Source: Sphingomonas sp. AR_OL41
GTDB lineage: Bacteria > Pseudomonadota > Alphaproteobacteria > Sphingomonadales > Sphingomonadaceae
NCBI RefSeq assembly: GCF_029911635.1
Contig: NZ_JARYTI010000028.1
Location: 1-61,866, forward strand
Length of the DNA stretch: 61,866 bases
Direction: 5' to 3'
Positions 23,833 through 32,947 of this stretch are shown one piece after another. The position numbers and the translations under genes are program-made. Under the pieces are notes generated by a model. That model ran no database searches. It was given only the letters and a program-made list of their open reading frames with translations, and was not told the origin of the DNA. Each line of letters opens with the position of its first letter. Within the stretch, counting starts at the first letter, position 1.

Positions 23833-25485
23833 ATGGCGAGACAGCGACTTACCGCAAGCGTATCGGCGCTGCTGCTCGGCGCCCTTGTCTTGTCGGGGTG
23901 CGGCGGCGGGAATGGGGGATCGGCGTCCGTCACCCCCACGCCGAGCCCGACACCGACAACGACACCTACGCCGACCCCCACACCAGCCGCGACGCTGCAG
24001 GCACTGGCCCATCAGCCACCGGTCGGCGTGCTTCTCGCGCTGTTGCTGACCGACGGATCGGTCATGGTCCAGGCCAATCCGGCCGGGGCGCCTGGCGCCA
24101 GCGCAGGCGATTTCTACCGGCTGACGCCGGATGCCAATGGCAGCTACGCCGCTGGCAGCTGGACGCACCTGGCACCGCCACCGGCCGGCTATGCGCCCTA
24201 TGCCTCGGCCGAGGCGGTGTTGGCCGATGGCCGGGTGCTGTTCGTCGGAGGCGAGTATAATCAGGACAATTACAGCTTCGGACCGACCTCGCTGACCAAC
24301 ATGTCGGCGGTGTTCGATCCCGTCGCCAACAGCTGGACGATGATCGCGCCGCCGCCAGGCCAGGACTATATCGGTGACGTGCCGTCGAGCATCCTGCCCG
24401 ACGGGCGCTTCATCTTTGGCAGCAAGCTGAGCAAGGCGATGTGGTCGCTCGACCCGGCGACGCTGGCCTGGTCGGCGATTCCGGCGACCGGCAAGAGCGA
24501 CAATTTTTCCGAAGAAGGCTTCACGCTGCTCCCCGGCGGCAACGTGCTGGTCGTCGACATGGTAAACACCCCGCAATCGGAGCATTTCGTCCCGGCGACC
24601 AACGGCTGGATCGCTGACGGGCCGACCCCCGTCTCGCTGACCTCTCCGACACCGGGGCCCGCCAGCCTTGGCTATGGTCCCGCGCCGCTCCAGACGGTCG
24701 GCGGGGTGAGCTACGGACCGGCCCCCGCCGGGGTCTATTTCCCACCCGGCGAGATCGGACCGGCGCTGCTGCGGCCCGATGGATCGGTGTTCGCGACCGG
24801 CTCCGCCGCGCCCGGCCATATCGCCCACACGGCAATCTATCGCCCCGGAGCGACCGCCGCCGTCGCCGGATCGTGGCTCGCCGGGCCAGACTTTCCGGCC
24901 GGAGAAGATGCAGGCGATTCGTCCGCAGCGCTGCTGCCCAACGGCAATGTGCTCGTCGCCGGCGTGACCGGCGCGTTGTACGAATTCGACGGCACGACGT
25001 TGCGCAAGACGGCCAACGGCCCGGCCAATCCCGGCAGCGGCGTGCCGACTTTTCTGCTGCCCTTGCCATCCGGCCAGGTGCTGGTGCTGACACCGACGCT
25101 CAACGTCATGGCCCGTCTCTACAACCCGTTCGGCGGCCCACTCGCGGGATGGCTACCAACCATCGCGAGCGTGCCGACCAGCCTCACGCGCGGGCAGAGC
25201 TACAGCTTGACGGGTACGCAGCTCAACGGGCTGAGCGAGGCCGCGGCCTATGGCGACGAACTCAGCGCGGCGACCAACTATCCGCTCGTCCGGTTGACCA
25301 ACAATGCCTCGGGGCATGTGGTCTACGCCCGGACGCACCATCACAGCATGATGGGCGTGGCCACCGGCGCCACCCTGGTGACGACGCATTTCGACGTGCC
25401 GGCGGGCGCCGAGACGGGTGCGACGACGCTGGTCGTGGTGGCAAACGGCCTGGCCTCCGCCCCGGTCGCGGTGACGGTCAGCTAG
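23833..25485 (+). CDS. Kelch-repeat lipoprotein with galactose-oxidase-like C-terminus
   Basis: A 550-residue exported lipoprotein: signal peptide with lipobox LVLSGC (lipidated C23), a Gly/Ser stretch, then a Thr-Pro linker (about 34-52). The body is a beta-propeller of kelch-like blades, each with a GRVLFVGG or GNVLVAG strand and a DP..N.W turn. The C-terminal 100 residues form an immunoglobulin-like domain (LTRGQSYSLTGTQLNG, TNYPLVRLTN) as in galactose oxidase and GlxA. A HHHSMM stretch could offer the domain's copper-ligand His, but I cannot place the Cys-Tyr cofactor, so oxidase activity is unproven. It stands alone, with MAPEG upstream on the same strand. Confidence 0.75.
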   Translation: MARQRLTASVSALLLGALVLSGCGGGNGGSASVTPTPSPTPTTTPTPTPTPAATLQALAHQPPVGVLLALLLTDGSVMVQANPAGAPGASAGDFYRLTPDANGSYAAGSWTHLAPPPAGYAPYASAEAVLADGRVLFVGGEYNQDNYSFGPTSLTNMSAVFDPVANSWTMIAPPPGQDYIGDVPSSILPDGRFIFGSKLSKAMWSLDPATLAWSAIPATGKSDNFSEEGFTLLPGGNVLVVDMVNTPQSEHFVPATNGWIADGPTPVSLTSPTPGPASLGYGPAPLQTVGGVSYGPAPAGVYFPPGEIGPALLRPDGSVFATGSAAPGHIAHTAIYRPGATAAVAGSWLAGPDFPAGEDAGDSSAALLPNGNVLVAGVTGALYEFDGTTLRKTANGPANPGSGVPTFLLPLPSGQVLVLTPTLNVMARLYNPFGGPLAGWLPTIASVPTSLTRGQSYSLTGTQLNGLSEAAAYGDELSAATNYPLVRLTNNASGHVVYARTHHHSMMGVATGATLVTTHFDVPAGAETGATTLVVVANGLASAPVAVTVS

Positions 25486-25491
25486 CGGAGG

Positions 25492-26151
25492 CTACGCCGC
25501 CATCGCACGGTCGCTGACGAACATATTGGTCTCGCGCTCGTGCGCGAAATTGCTCGTCGGACCGTGACCGGGGATGAACACCGTGTCGTTGCCGAGCGGC
25601 CAGAGCTTGGTGACGATTGAGTCGAGCAGTTGCGGATGGCTGCCGAGCGGGAAGTCGGTGCGGCCGATCGATCCGGCGAACAACACGTCGCCGACCAGCG
25701 CCAGCTTCGACGCCGGGTGGTGGAAGATCACATGCCCGGGGGTGTGCCCAGGCGTGTGATAGACGTCGAGCGTGAGGTCACCGACCGTGACCGTATCGCC
25801 CTCGACAAGCCAACGGTTCGGTTCGAACGGCACGCCGGTGATGCCATATTGGCGGCCGTCCTCGTCGAGTCGCGCGATCCAGAAGCGATCGGCCTCGTGC
25901 GGGCCCTCGATCGGCACGCCGAGTTGGTCGGCGAGCGGCTTGGCCGCGCCGCAATGGTCGATATGGCCGTGGGTGAGGATGATCTTCTCGACCGTCACGC
26001 CGTGCTGCGCCGCCGCTGCGGTGAGCCGCGGCAAGTCGCCGCCCGGATCGACGAACGCGCCGCGCATCGTCGCGGTGCACCAGATCAGGCTGCAATTCTG
26101 CTGAAGCGGGGTCACGGGGACGATCGCCGCGCGCAAGGGAGGATGTGCCAT
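25492..26151 (-). CDS. MBL-fold metallo-hydrolase (glyoxalase II-like)
   Basis: A 219-residue metallo-beta-lactamase-fold hydrolase. The metal motif is LTHGHIDHCG; the second His is in HTPGHTPGH, the bridging Asp in VGDVLFAGSIGRTDFP, and the last His in FIPGHGPTS. The GS.GRTD(F/L)PGG-type loop matches the YcbL/GloB-like type II glyoxalase family. It starts at 26151 (MAHPPLRAA); the frame remains open upstream only because it is antisense to the neighbouring gene. It is convergent with the kelch lipoprotein (6 nt) and divergent from pabB-pabC. Confidence 0.88.
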   Translation of the reverse strand: MAHPPLRAAIVPVTPLQQNCSLIWCTATMRGAFVDPGGDLPRLTAAAAQHGVTVEKIILTHGHIDHCGAAKPLADQLGVPIEGPHEADRFWIARLDEDGRQYGITGVPFEPNRWLVEGDTVTVGDLTLDVYHTPGHTPGHVIFHHPASKLALVGDVLFAGSIGRTDFPLGSHPQLLDSIVTKLWPLGNDTVFIPGHGPTSNFAHERETNMFVSDRAMAA

Positions 26152-26232
26152 CACCGCGAGATAGGCGGCCGGTCGATAGCGGGCAAGCCGGGGGTTGCCG
26201 AGCACCCCCTTGCCAGCGCATCTGGCACGACG

Positions 26233-27990
26233 ATGCTCGCCACCGAGACCCAGCCCTTCATCCTGCTCGACGACGCCCGCGCCGGCGGCGCGCCGGCGCG
26301 GCTCTATCGTGCGCCGCTGCGGGTGATCGTCGCCGAGACGCCGACGGAGGTACCCGCCGCGTTGACGGCACTGCGCACGGCACGTGGCGAGGGGCTGCAT
26401 GCCGCCGGCTATCTCGCCTATGAGGCCGGCGCTGCGCTGCAACCCCGTGCGCCGATCCTCCCGGGCGAGGGGCCTGTGCTGTGGTTCGGGATCTTCGATC
26501 GCTTCGAAGAGATCGCGCCCGACGACGTGCCGGCGCTGCTACCCGACCCGGCCGGGGTCTGGGCGGGGACACCGCGGCCTGAAATCGACCGCGCGACCTA
26601 TGATTCGCGGCTGGCGCGCGTCCAGGCGCTGATCGAGGCCGGCGACATCTACCAGGCTAACCTGACCTATCGCGCGACCGTCGCGATGGCGGGCGACCCA
26701 CTCGCGCTCTACGCCCGGCTGCGCGCCGCCTCGCATGCCGGCTACGGCGCGATCGTCGCGACCGGCGCGCACACCTTCCTGTCGCTGTCGCCCGAGCTGT
26801 TCTTTGCGCTGGAAAGCGACACACTGACCTGCCGGCCGATGAAGGGCACCGCGCCGCGCGGCGCGACCCCCGAGCTGGATCGCGCGCTTGCCGCCGCGCT
26901 TGCCGGCGATGCCAAGCAGCGCGCCGAAAATCTGATGATCGTCGACCTGATGCGCAACGACCTGTCGCGCGTCGCCGCTCCGGGGAGCGTCGCGGTGCCC
27001 GACCTGTTCGCGGTCGAGACCTATCCGACGGTGCTGCAGATGACCTCGACCGTGACCGCGACGCTCGCCCCCGACAAGGACGCGATCGACGTGCTCACCG
27101 CGCTGTTCCCGTGCGGTTCGATCACCGGCGCGCCCAAGTCACGCGCGATGGAGGTGATCGCGGAAGTCGAGGCGACACGGCGGGGGCTCTACACCGGGTC
27201 GATCGGACGGATCGACACCAATGGCGACGCGATGTTCAACGTCGCGATCCGCACGCTGGCGATTGCCGGCGATAGCGCGACGCTCGGCCTGGGCTCGGGC
27301 ATCGTCGCCGATTCGACCGCCGGCGACGAATGGGCCGAGTGCGCGGCGAAGGGCGCGTTCGTCACCGCCGGGCAGCGCCGCTTCGACCTGATCGAGACCA
27401 TGGCGTTCGACCCCGAGGCGGGCATCCCGCGCCTCGAACGCCACCTTGCGCGGATGAAGGCGAGCGCCGACGCGCTGGGCTTCACTTTCGATCGCCACGA
27501 CACGCGCAACGAATTGCAGGCCGCGACCTTCCGCCTGCGCAGCGCGCGGCGCATCCGGCTGGTGCTGTCGACATCGGGCGCGGTGGCGATCGAGGTTGCC
27601 CCGCTGCCGGCACCACCCCCCGGCCCGGTCGCGGTGGCGATCGTCCCGCTGCCCGTCGCGCCGCGCGATTTCCGGCTGCGTCACAAGACCAGCGACCGCG
27701 CCTTCTACGACACAGCGCGGATAACCAGCGGCGCGTTCGAGGCGGTCTTCATCGACCCGCAAGGCTTTCTCACCGAGGGCAGTTTCACCTCGCTGTTCGT
27801 GGCGCGCGACGGCGTGCTGCTGACCCCGCCGCTGGTGCGCGGGCTGCTTCCCGGCGTGTTGCGCGCCGAGCTTGTAGACACCGGCCAGGCGGTCGAGGCC
27901 GCGCTGACGCCGGCCGATCTGGCCGGTGGATTCTTCATTGGCAACGCGCTGCGCGGTTTGATGCCGGCGATTGTTGCGATTGCGAAGTAA
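26233..27990 (+). CDS. Fused aminodeoxychorismate synthase component I / lyase
   Basis: Folate branch enzyme joining two steps of p-aminobenzoate synthesis in one 585-residue chain. Residues about 1-385 are PabB: the GDIYQANLTY motif near 137, RPMKGTAPRG at 201-210, ENLMIVDLMRNDLSRV near 232-247 and FPCGSITGAPK near 292. Residues about 386-585 are a class IV PLP lyase (PabC): HLARMKASADALGF, the PLP lysine K485 in RHKTSD, LTEGSFTSLF and RGLLPGVLR. No glutaminase PabA is adjacent. The ATG at 26233 is chosen because upstream codons belong to the opposite strand gene; its ribosome binding site is weak. Confidence 0.93.
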   Translation: MLATETQPFILLDDARAGGAPARLYRAPLRVIVAETPTEVPAALTALRTARGEGLHAAGYLAYEAGAALQPRAPILPGEGPVLWFGIFDRFEEIAPDDVPALLPDPAGVWAGTPRPEIDRATYDSRLARVQALIEAGDIYQANLTYRATVAMAGDPLALYARLRAASHAGYGAIVATGAHTFLSLSPELFFALESDTLTCRPMKGTAPRGATPELDRALAAALAGDAKQRAENLMIVDLMRNDLSRVAAPGSVAVPDLFAVETYPTVLQMTSTVTATLAPDKDAIDVLTALFPCGSITGAPKSRAMEVIAEVEATRRGLYTGSIGRIDTNGDAMFNVAIRTLAIAGDSATLGLGSGIVADSTAGDEWAECAAKGAFVTAGQRRFDLIETMAFDPEAGIPRLERHLARMKASADALGFTFDRHDTRNELQAATFRLRSARRIRLVLSTSGAVAIEVAPLPAPPPGPVAVAIVPLPVAPRDFRLRHKTSDRAFYDTARITSGAFEAVFIDPQGFLTEGSFTSLFVARDGVLLTPPLVRGLLPGVLRAELVDTGQAVEAALTPADLAGGFFIGNALRGLMPAIVAIAK

Positions 27991-28034
27991 AGCGAGCTAT
28001 AGCGCCGCCGCTTCCTGAACCGAAGGGCCCCATC

Positions 28035-29234
28035 ATGCACCCGTCCGCCGCGCTTGCCCGCATCAAGCCCTCGCCGACCCTGGCGATCACCACGCGGACG
28101 CTGGAGCTGAAGCGCGCGGGCGTCGACGTCATCGGTCTCGGCGCTGGCGAGCCCGATTTCGACACCCCCGATTTCGTCAAGCAAGCCGCAATCCAGGCGA
28201 TTCGCGAAGGCAAGACCAAATATACCAATGTCGATGGCACGCCCGAGCTCAAGGAGGCGATCGTCGCCAAATTCCAGCGCGACAACGGCCTCACCTACAC
28301 CACCGACCAGATCACGGTGAATGTCGGCGGCAAGCACACTTTGTTCAACGCGATCGTCGCGACCGTCGATGCCGGCGACGAGGTGATCGTCCCCGCGCCC
28401 TATTGGGTCAGCTACCCCGATGTCGTGCTGTTCGCCGGCGGCACGCCGGTGTTCGTGCCCGCCGGCCCCCAGCAGAACTACAAGCTCAACCCCGCACAGC
28501 TCGAGGCGGCGATCACCCCGCGCACCAAATGGGTGATCCTGAACTCGCCGTCCAACCCGACCGGCGCGGCCTATTCGGTCGCCGAATTGAAGGCGCTAGG
28601 CGAGGTGCTCGAACGCCACCCGCATGTCTGGATCTTCGCCGACGATATGTACGAGCATATCATCTATGACGGCTTCGAATTCGCCACCATCGCCCAGGTC
28701 TGCCCGTCGCTGTACGAGCGCACGCTGACCGTCAACGGCTGCTCCAAGGCTTATGCCATGACCGGCTGGCGCATCGGCTTCGCCGGTGGCGCATCCTGGC
28801 TGATCAAGGCGATGGCGAAGCTGCAGTCGCAATCGACCAGCAACCCCTGCTCGATCGCCCAGGCGGCCGCCGTCGCCGCGCTCAATGGCGACCAGAGCTT
28901 CCTCGCCGAGCGCGCCGCCGCCTTCCAGTCGCGCCGCGACCTCGTCGTGTCGATGCTCAACCAGACCAACGGCATCACCTGCCCGCGGCCCGAGGGCGCC
29001 TTCTATGTCTATCCTGAGCTGTCGGGGCTGATCGGCAAGACCACGCCCAAGGGCATTCTGATCGATTCGGACGAGGCGTTTGCCACCTATCTGCTCGACG
29101 AAGCGCGTGTCGCGGTGGTGCAGGGTGCGGCGTTCGGCCTCTCGCCGGCGATGCGCATCAGCTATGCGACCTCGGACGAACTGCTGCGCGAAGCCTGCGA
29201 GCGCATCCAGACGGCGTGCTCGGCCGTACGATAG
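28035..29234 (+). CDS. Aspartate aminotransferase (class I PLP)
   Basis: Transfers the amino group between aspartate and 2-oxoglutarate, the class Ib (Rhizobium/Thermus-type) enzyme. The 399-residue protein has GAGEPDFDTP at 37-45, KYTNVDGTPELKEAI, SPSNPTGAAY with N174, YEHIIYDG and the PLP lysine K238 in GCSKAYAMTGWRIGF. A C-terminal Arg region near PAMRISYA binds the substrate carboxylate. It starts 44 nt after pabB-pabC on the same strand and may be co-transcribed. Confidence 0.95.
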   Translation: MHPSAALARIKPSPTLAITTRTLELKRAGVDVIGLGAGEPDFDTPDFVKQAAIQAIREGKTKYTNVDGTPELKEAIVAKFQRDNGLTYTTDQITVNVGGKHTLFNAIVATVDAGDEVIVPAPYWVSYPDVVLFAGGTPVFVPAGPQQNYKLNPAQLEAAITPRTKWVILNSPSNPTGAAYSVAELKALGEVLERHPHVWIFADDMYEHIIYDGFEFATIAQVCPSLYERTLTVNGCSKAYAMTGWRIGFAGGASWLIKAMAKLQSQSTSNPCSIAQAAAVAALNGDQSFLAERAAAFQSRRDLVVSMLNQTNGITCPRPEGAFYVYPELSGLIGKTTPKGILIDSDEAFATYLLDEARVAVVQGAAFGLSPAMRISYATSDELLREACERIQTACSAVR

Positions 29235-29344
29235 TCAGCGGACCTTACAGGCTGGGTTAAGCCCCACAAAGCAAAGCTTGGCTTGTCGATCTGCCGCGCG
29301 ACCCGATCTGTTGCGCAACGGCAAGAGCAGGAAGGATATATTTC

Positions 29345-29488
29345 ATGCGCGCGTTTCTGTGCTCCAGCTTCACCTGGTCGCTGATGGGCGGCTTTGCGCT
29401 TGGCGCGATCGGCGTCGCCGCGTTCCACCCGTCCAGCGCCGCAACGGCGCCGACCCAATCCCCGACGGCGATCCATCGCAGCCTGTAA
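29345..29488 (+). CDS. Small membrane or exported 47-residue protein
   Basis: An ATG at 29345 is preceded by AGGAAGGATATATTTC and opens a 47-codon frame ending in TAA. The product has a hydrophobic segment (about residues 11-27, GGFALGAIGVAAF) followed by a Ser/Thr/Pro-rich polar tail, which suggests a single-pass or secreted peptide. It lies 60 nt upstream of msrA on the same strand. I recognise no family. Support is a good ribosome binding site and typical codon use; length is the main weakness. Confidence 0.5.
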   Translation: MRAFLCSSFTWSLMGGFALGAIGVAAFHPSSAATAPTQSPTAIHRSL

Positions 29489-29548
29489 CCATTCGCGCCG
29501 CACCGGCGAACAGGGGCAAACCCGCGCCCTGCGCCATCGGAGGTCATC

Positions 29549-30205
29549 ATGATCAAATCGCTATTGTTCGCCAGTGCTGCCGCCATCGGCCTCTTCGCCC
29601 TGATGGGCGGCGCGGCGCAGGCCGAGCGCGCCGTGCCGCTTCCCGTCGCTGCGCATGACGTCGCGCGCACCCCGACACCGCAGGTCGCGGTGCTCGCCGG
29701 CGGCTGCTTCTGGGGCATGGAGGCAGTGTTCGAGCATGTGAAGGGCGTCAAGACGGTCACCGCGGGCTATGCCGGCGGCACGCGCGACACCGCGACCTAC
29801 GATCAGGTGTCGAGCGAGACGACCGCCCATGCCGAGGCGATCCGCATCGTCTTCGATCCTGCCCAGGTCAGCTACGCGACCTTGCTGCGGGTCTATTTTT
29901 CGATCGCGCACAACCCGACCGAGCTCAACCGCCAGGGACCGGACAGCGGCACCAGCTATCGCTCGGCGATTTTCCCGCAGAGCCCGGCACAGCGCGCGGT
30001 CGCGGCCGCCTATGTCGCCCAGCTCGGCCAGGCCCATGCCTTCCCGGCGCCGATCGTGACCAAGCTCGAGACGGGCAGCTTCTTCCCCGCCGAGGCCTAT
30101 CACCAGAATTTCTATGACCGGAACCCGAGCCATCCGTACATCGTCCATTGGGACAAGCCCAAGGTTGCCGCGTTCAAGGCCGGCTTCCCGACGCTGGCGC
30201 GTTAA
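29549..30205 (+). CDS. msrA: Peptide methionine-S-sulfoxide reductase, exported form
   Basis: Reduces the S-epimer of methionine sulfoxide. The 218-residue protein has a signal peptide (1-25, AQA-ER) before the catalytic domain, so it is expected in the periplasm. GGCFWGMEAVF holds the nucleophilic C53, and GYAGG, HAEAI and the C-terminal AEAYHQNFY are all present. C53 is the only cysteine in the protein, so the usual C-terminal resolving Cys is missing and regeneration must use an external thiol. GGAGG lies just before the ATG. Its last 4 nt overlap the convergent pdeM gene. Confidence 0.92.
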   Translation: MIKSLLFASAAAIGLFALMGGAAQAERAVPLPVAAHDVARTPTPQVAVLAGGCFWGMEAVFEHVKGVKTVTAGYAGGTRDTATYDQVSSETTAHAEAIRIVFDPAQVSYATLLRVYFSIAHNPTELNRQGPDSGTSYRSAIFPQSPAQRAVAAAYVAQLGQAHAFPAPIVTKLETGSFFPAEAYHQNFYDRNPSHPYIVHWDKPKVAAFKAGFPTLAR

Positions 30206-30864
30206 GCCGCCACCGGGAATCTGAGCAGCCGGTCCTCGACCGGGATCAGCGCCTCGGCGGCGGCGCCGACGGCGCGGACGATTTCGGGATGGCCGGCATC
30301 GAGGCCCCCGGTGAGCGCGCCGAACGCCGGCAGGATCAACTTGGTCGGCGTCGCCACGAAACAACGCCGCGAGATGCTGCGCCCGCGTACGCGCAGCCGC
30401 AGCTTGGGGTGGAAATGGCCCGACAGCTCGGGCCGCTCCTCTTGCGCTTCGGCCTCGTGACGCAGGACGATGCCGTCGACCACTGCCTCCTCGACGACCT
30501 CGCCGCCGCAGCGATCGACCATGCCGCTATCGTGATTGCCGGTGATCCAGGTCCAGCGCCGCGTCGCGGTCAGGTCGCGCAGCAGCTGCTGCGCGCGCGG
30601 CGGCAGCCGATCGCAGCCCGCCGAATCGTGAAAGCTGTCACCGAGGCACCAAATCTCCTGCGCTTCCGTCGTCGCAACGAGTGCACCCAGCGCCGTCAGC
30701 GTCACGATCGAATCATAGGGCGGGAGCATCTGGCCGAAGCGCGCGAACCAGCTCGCCTTCTCGAAATGCAGGTCGGCGACGAGCAACGCACGCCGCGCCG
30801 GCCAGTACAGCGCGCCTTCGGGCAGGGCGGCCAGCGTGTGGCCAGCGAACGAAAAGGGAACCAT
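30202..30864 (-). CDS. pdeM: Ligase-associated DNA damage response endonuclease PdeM
   Basis: Calcineurin-like metallophosphoesterase found with an Lhr-type helicase, an MBL exonuclease and an ATP-dependent ligase. The 220-residue protein shows the five metal motifs: D31-L-H33, GDS at 75-77, GNHD at 109-112, H136 and GHFHP at 149-153. The FEKASWFARFGQMLPPYDS stretch is characteristic of the family (residues about 34-52). I start at the ATG of 30864, since the frame further upstream has no similarity. Its three partner genes lie further along the window, not next to it. Confidence 0.88.
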   Translation of the reverse strand: MVPFSFAGHTLAALPEGALYWPARRALLVADLHFEKASWFARFGQMLPPYDSIVTLTALGALVATTEAQEIWCLGDSFHDSAGCDRLPPRAQQLLRDLTATRRWTWITGNHDSGMVDRCGGEVVEEAVVDGIVLRHEAEAQEERPELSGHFHPKLRLRVRGRSISRRCFVATPTKLILPAFGALTGGLDAGHPEIVRAVGAAAEALIPVEDRLLRFPVAA

Positions 30865-30988
30865 TGCCCCGCTATGCCTTGCGCGACGCGGCCGATCAAC
30901 CACTTGCGGCGCGCGCCACAAAAGCGCTTGCGCTGCGGTGCAACAGGCGTAAAGCGCGCCGTCCCAACCGACAGGCCGTTTCGCACGC

Positions 30989-32923
30989 ATGTCATCCGTT
31001 CCCGAACAATCCGGGCCGCACGACCACCCCCATCCCGCCCTGATCGCGCTGACCGTCGGCGCGATCGGTGTGGTGTTTGGCGACATCGGTACGAGCCCGC
31101 TCTACGCGTTTCGCGAAGCGCTCAGGCTGGCCGCCGATGACGGGATCGTCGCGAGCGAGATCTTCGGCGTGCTGAGCCTTGCATTGTGGTCGCTGATCCT
31201 CGTCGTGTCGGTCAAATATGTCCTGTTCCTGATGCGCGCCGACAACCAGGGCGAGGGTGGCGTGCTGGCGCTGACCGCGCTGGCGCGGCGCGCGCTCGGC
31301 CGGCGATCGCTGATCGCACTGACGCTGGGCGCGGCCGGGGCGGCGCTGTTCTATGGCGACGCGATCATCACGCCGGCCCTGTCGGTGCTGTCGGCGATCG
31401 AAGGATTGCGCACCATCCCCGGTGCCGAGACGATGTTCGACGAACAGACCATCATGGGGATTACCATCGTCATCCTGGTCGGGCTGTTCCTGATCCAGGC
31501 GCGCGGTACCGCTCGGGTGTCCAAGCTGTTCGGCCCGGTGTGCATCCTGTGGTTCGTCGCGATCGGCGGCCTGGGCGTGTGGCATATCGCCGACGAGCCT
31601 ACGATCCTTGCCGCACTCAACCCCGCTTATGCGATCAGCTTCATGGCAACGCATGGCACGACCGGGCTGTTCGTGCTGGGCGCGGTGTTCCTGACCGTCA
31701 CCGGAGCGGAGGCGCTGACCGCCGATATGGGCCATTTCGGCGTGCTGCCGATCCGCCTCGGCTGGTTCGCGCTCGCCTTTCCGGCGCTCACGCTCAACTA
31801 TTTCGGCCAGGGCGCCTATGCGCTCAATGCGCTGGAGGCGGCGCAGGCCGCGCACCAGCCCTTCGCCAATCTCGACTGGTTCTTCCTGATGGCGCCCGAC
31901 ATGTTGCGCCCGTGGCTGGTCGTGCTCGCGGGTCTTGCGACGATCATCGCCAGCCAGGCGGTGATCACCGGCGCCTATTCGCTGACCCAGCAGGCGATCC
32001 AGCTCGGCCTGCTGCCGCGGCTGCGTATCCGCCAGACCTCGGCGTCGCATGCCGGGCAGATCTATCTGCCGGCGATCAACTGGCTGCTGCTGGTCGGTGT
32101 GCTGACGCTGGTCGTACAGTTCCGCAATTCCTCGGCGATGGCAGCGGCGTATGGCATCGCGGTGACCGGCACGATGGTGGTCACCACCTGCCTCGCCTAT
32201 ATCGTCGTCCGGCATCGCTGGAACTGGCAACGCCCGCTGGCGATCGCGGTGATCCTGCCGTTCCTGACGCTCGACCTGATCTTCTTCGGCGCGAACATCC
32301 TGCGCGTCGTCGAGGGTGGCTGGGTGCCGCTGGTGATCGCCGCGTGTATCGGCCTGCTGATCTTCACCTGGGTGCGCGGGCGCGGCATCGTGCGCGCGTT
32401 CGAACAGCGCCAGAGCATTCCGCTCGCCGATCTCGCCGCCGCACTCGCCAAGCGCCCGCCCGAACGCGTCGAGGGCACGGCGGTGTTCCTGACCTCGAAT
32501 CCCGAGCATGCGCCGGGCGCGCTGATGCACAATCTCAAGCACAACAAGGTGCTGCACGAGCGCAACCTGGTCGTCAGCGTGCGCACCGCCGACCGGCCGA
32601 TGACCGACCCCGACAAGCGCGCCACGATGACACGGATCGACGATAATTTCACTGTCGTGGTGCTGCAATACGGCTTCATGGAATCGCCCGACGTGCCGCG
32701 CGACCTGGGCTTCGAGCATGCCGGCGAACGGCGTCTGCTCAACCCGGCCAAGACGAGCTATTTCATCGGCCGCAACACGATCAAGCCCTCGGCCGACGAG
32801 GGCATGCCTTTATGGCAGGATCAGATCTTCATGTTCCTGCAGCGCAATGCCGCCGACCCGACCGAATTTCTCAAGATTCCGCCGGGCAAGGTTCTGGAAC
32901 TCGGCGAGCAGGTGACGGTCTGA
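30989..32923 (+). CDS. kup: Low-affinity potassium transporter Kup
   Basis: A proton-coupled potassium uptake protein of the KUP/HAK/KT family. The 644-residue chain has twelve predicted membrane segments over about residues 18-445. It includes the family signature VFGDIGTSPLYAFREA at 29-44, ADNQGEGGVLALTALARR, and YGDAIITPALSVLSAIEG. A soluble C-terminal domain (about 450-644) follows. It has its own transcription unit, with pdeM divergent 124 nt upstream, and a strong hairpin spans its stop codon. Confidence 0.95.
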   Translation: MSSVPEQSGPHDHPHPALIALTVGAIGVVFGDIGTSPLYAFREALRLAADDGIVASEIFGVLSLALWSLILVVSVKYVLFLMRADNQGEGGVLALTALARRALGRRSLIALTLGAAGAALFYGDAIITPALSVLSAIEGLRTIPGAETMFDEQTIMGITIVILVGLFLIQARGTARVSKLFGPVCILWFVAIGGLGVWHIADEPTILAALNPAYAISFMATHGTTGLFVLGAVFLTVTGAEALTADMGHFGVLPIRLGWFALAFPALTLNYFGQGAYALNALEAAQAAHQPFANLDWFFLMAPDMLRPWLVVLAGLATIIASQAVITGAYSLTQQAIQLGLLPRLRIRQTSASHAGQIYLPAINWLLLVGVLTLVVQFRNSSAMAAAYGIAVTGTMVVTTCLAYIVVRHRWNWQRPLAIAVILPFLTLDLIFFGANILRVVEGGWVPLVIAACIGLLIFTWVRGRGIVRAFEQRQSIPLADLAAALAKRPPERVEGTAVFLTSNPEHAPGALMHNLKHNKVLHERNLVVSVRTADRPMTDPDKRATMTRIDDNFTVVVLQYGFMESPDVPRDLGFEHAGERRLLNPAKTSYFIGRNTIKPSADEGMPLWQDQIFMFLQRNAADPTEFLKIPPGKVLELGEQVTV

Positions 32924-32936
32924 TCGTCACCTGCTC
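32906..32936. terminator. Stop-codon-spanning hairpin between convergent kup and peptidase genes
   Basis: A perfect 12-bp stem (GAGCAGGTGACG / CGTCACCTGCTC) with a 7-nt loop that contains the kup TGA. There is no T-run on either side, so it could be a bidirectional terminator or a 3'-end stabiliser for the convergent pair. Confidence 0.55.
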
Positions 32937-32947
32937 CGCGCGTCCGT

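Noticed and set aside
23071..24828. A 585-codon minus-strand frame across rpmF and the MAPEG and lipoprotein genes
   Set aside because: It overlaps three genes with clear motifs on other frames and has only Arg/Gln-rich composition.
30992..32719. A 575-codon frame opposite kup
   Set aside because: Antisense of a clear Kup transporter; His/Arg/Asp-rich with no motif.
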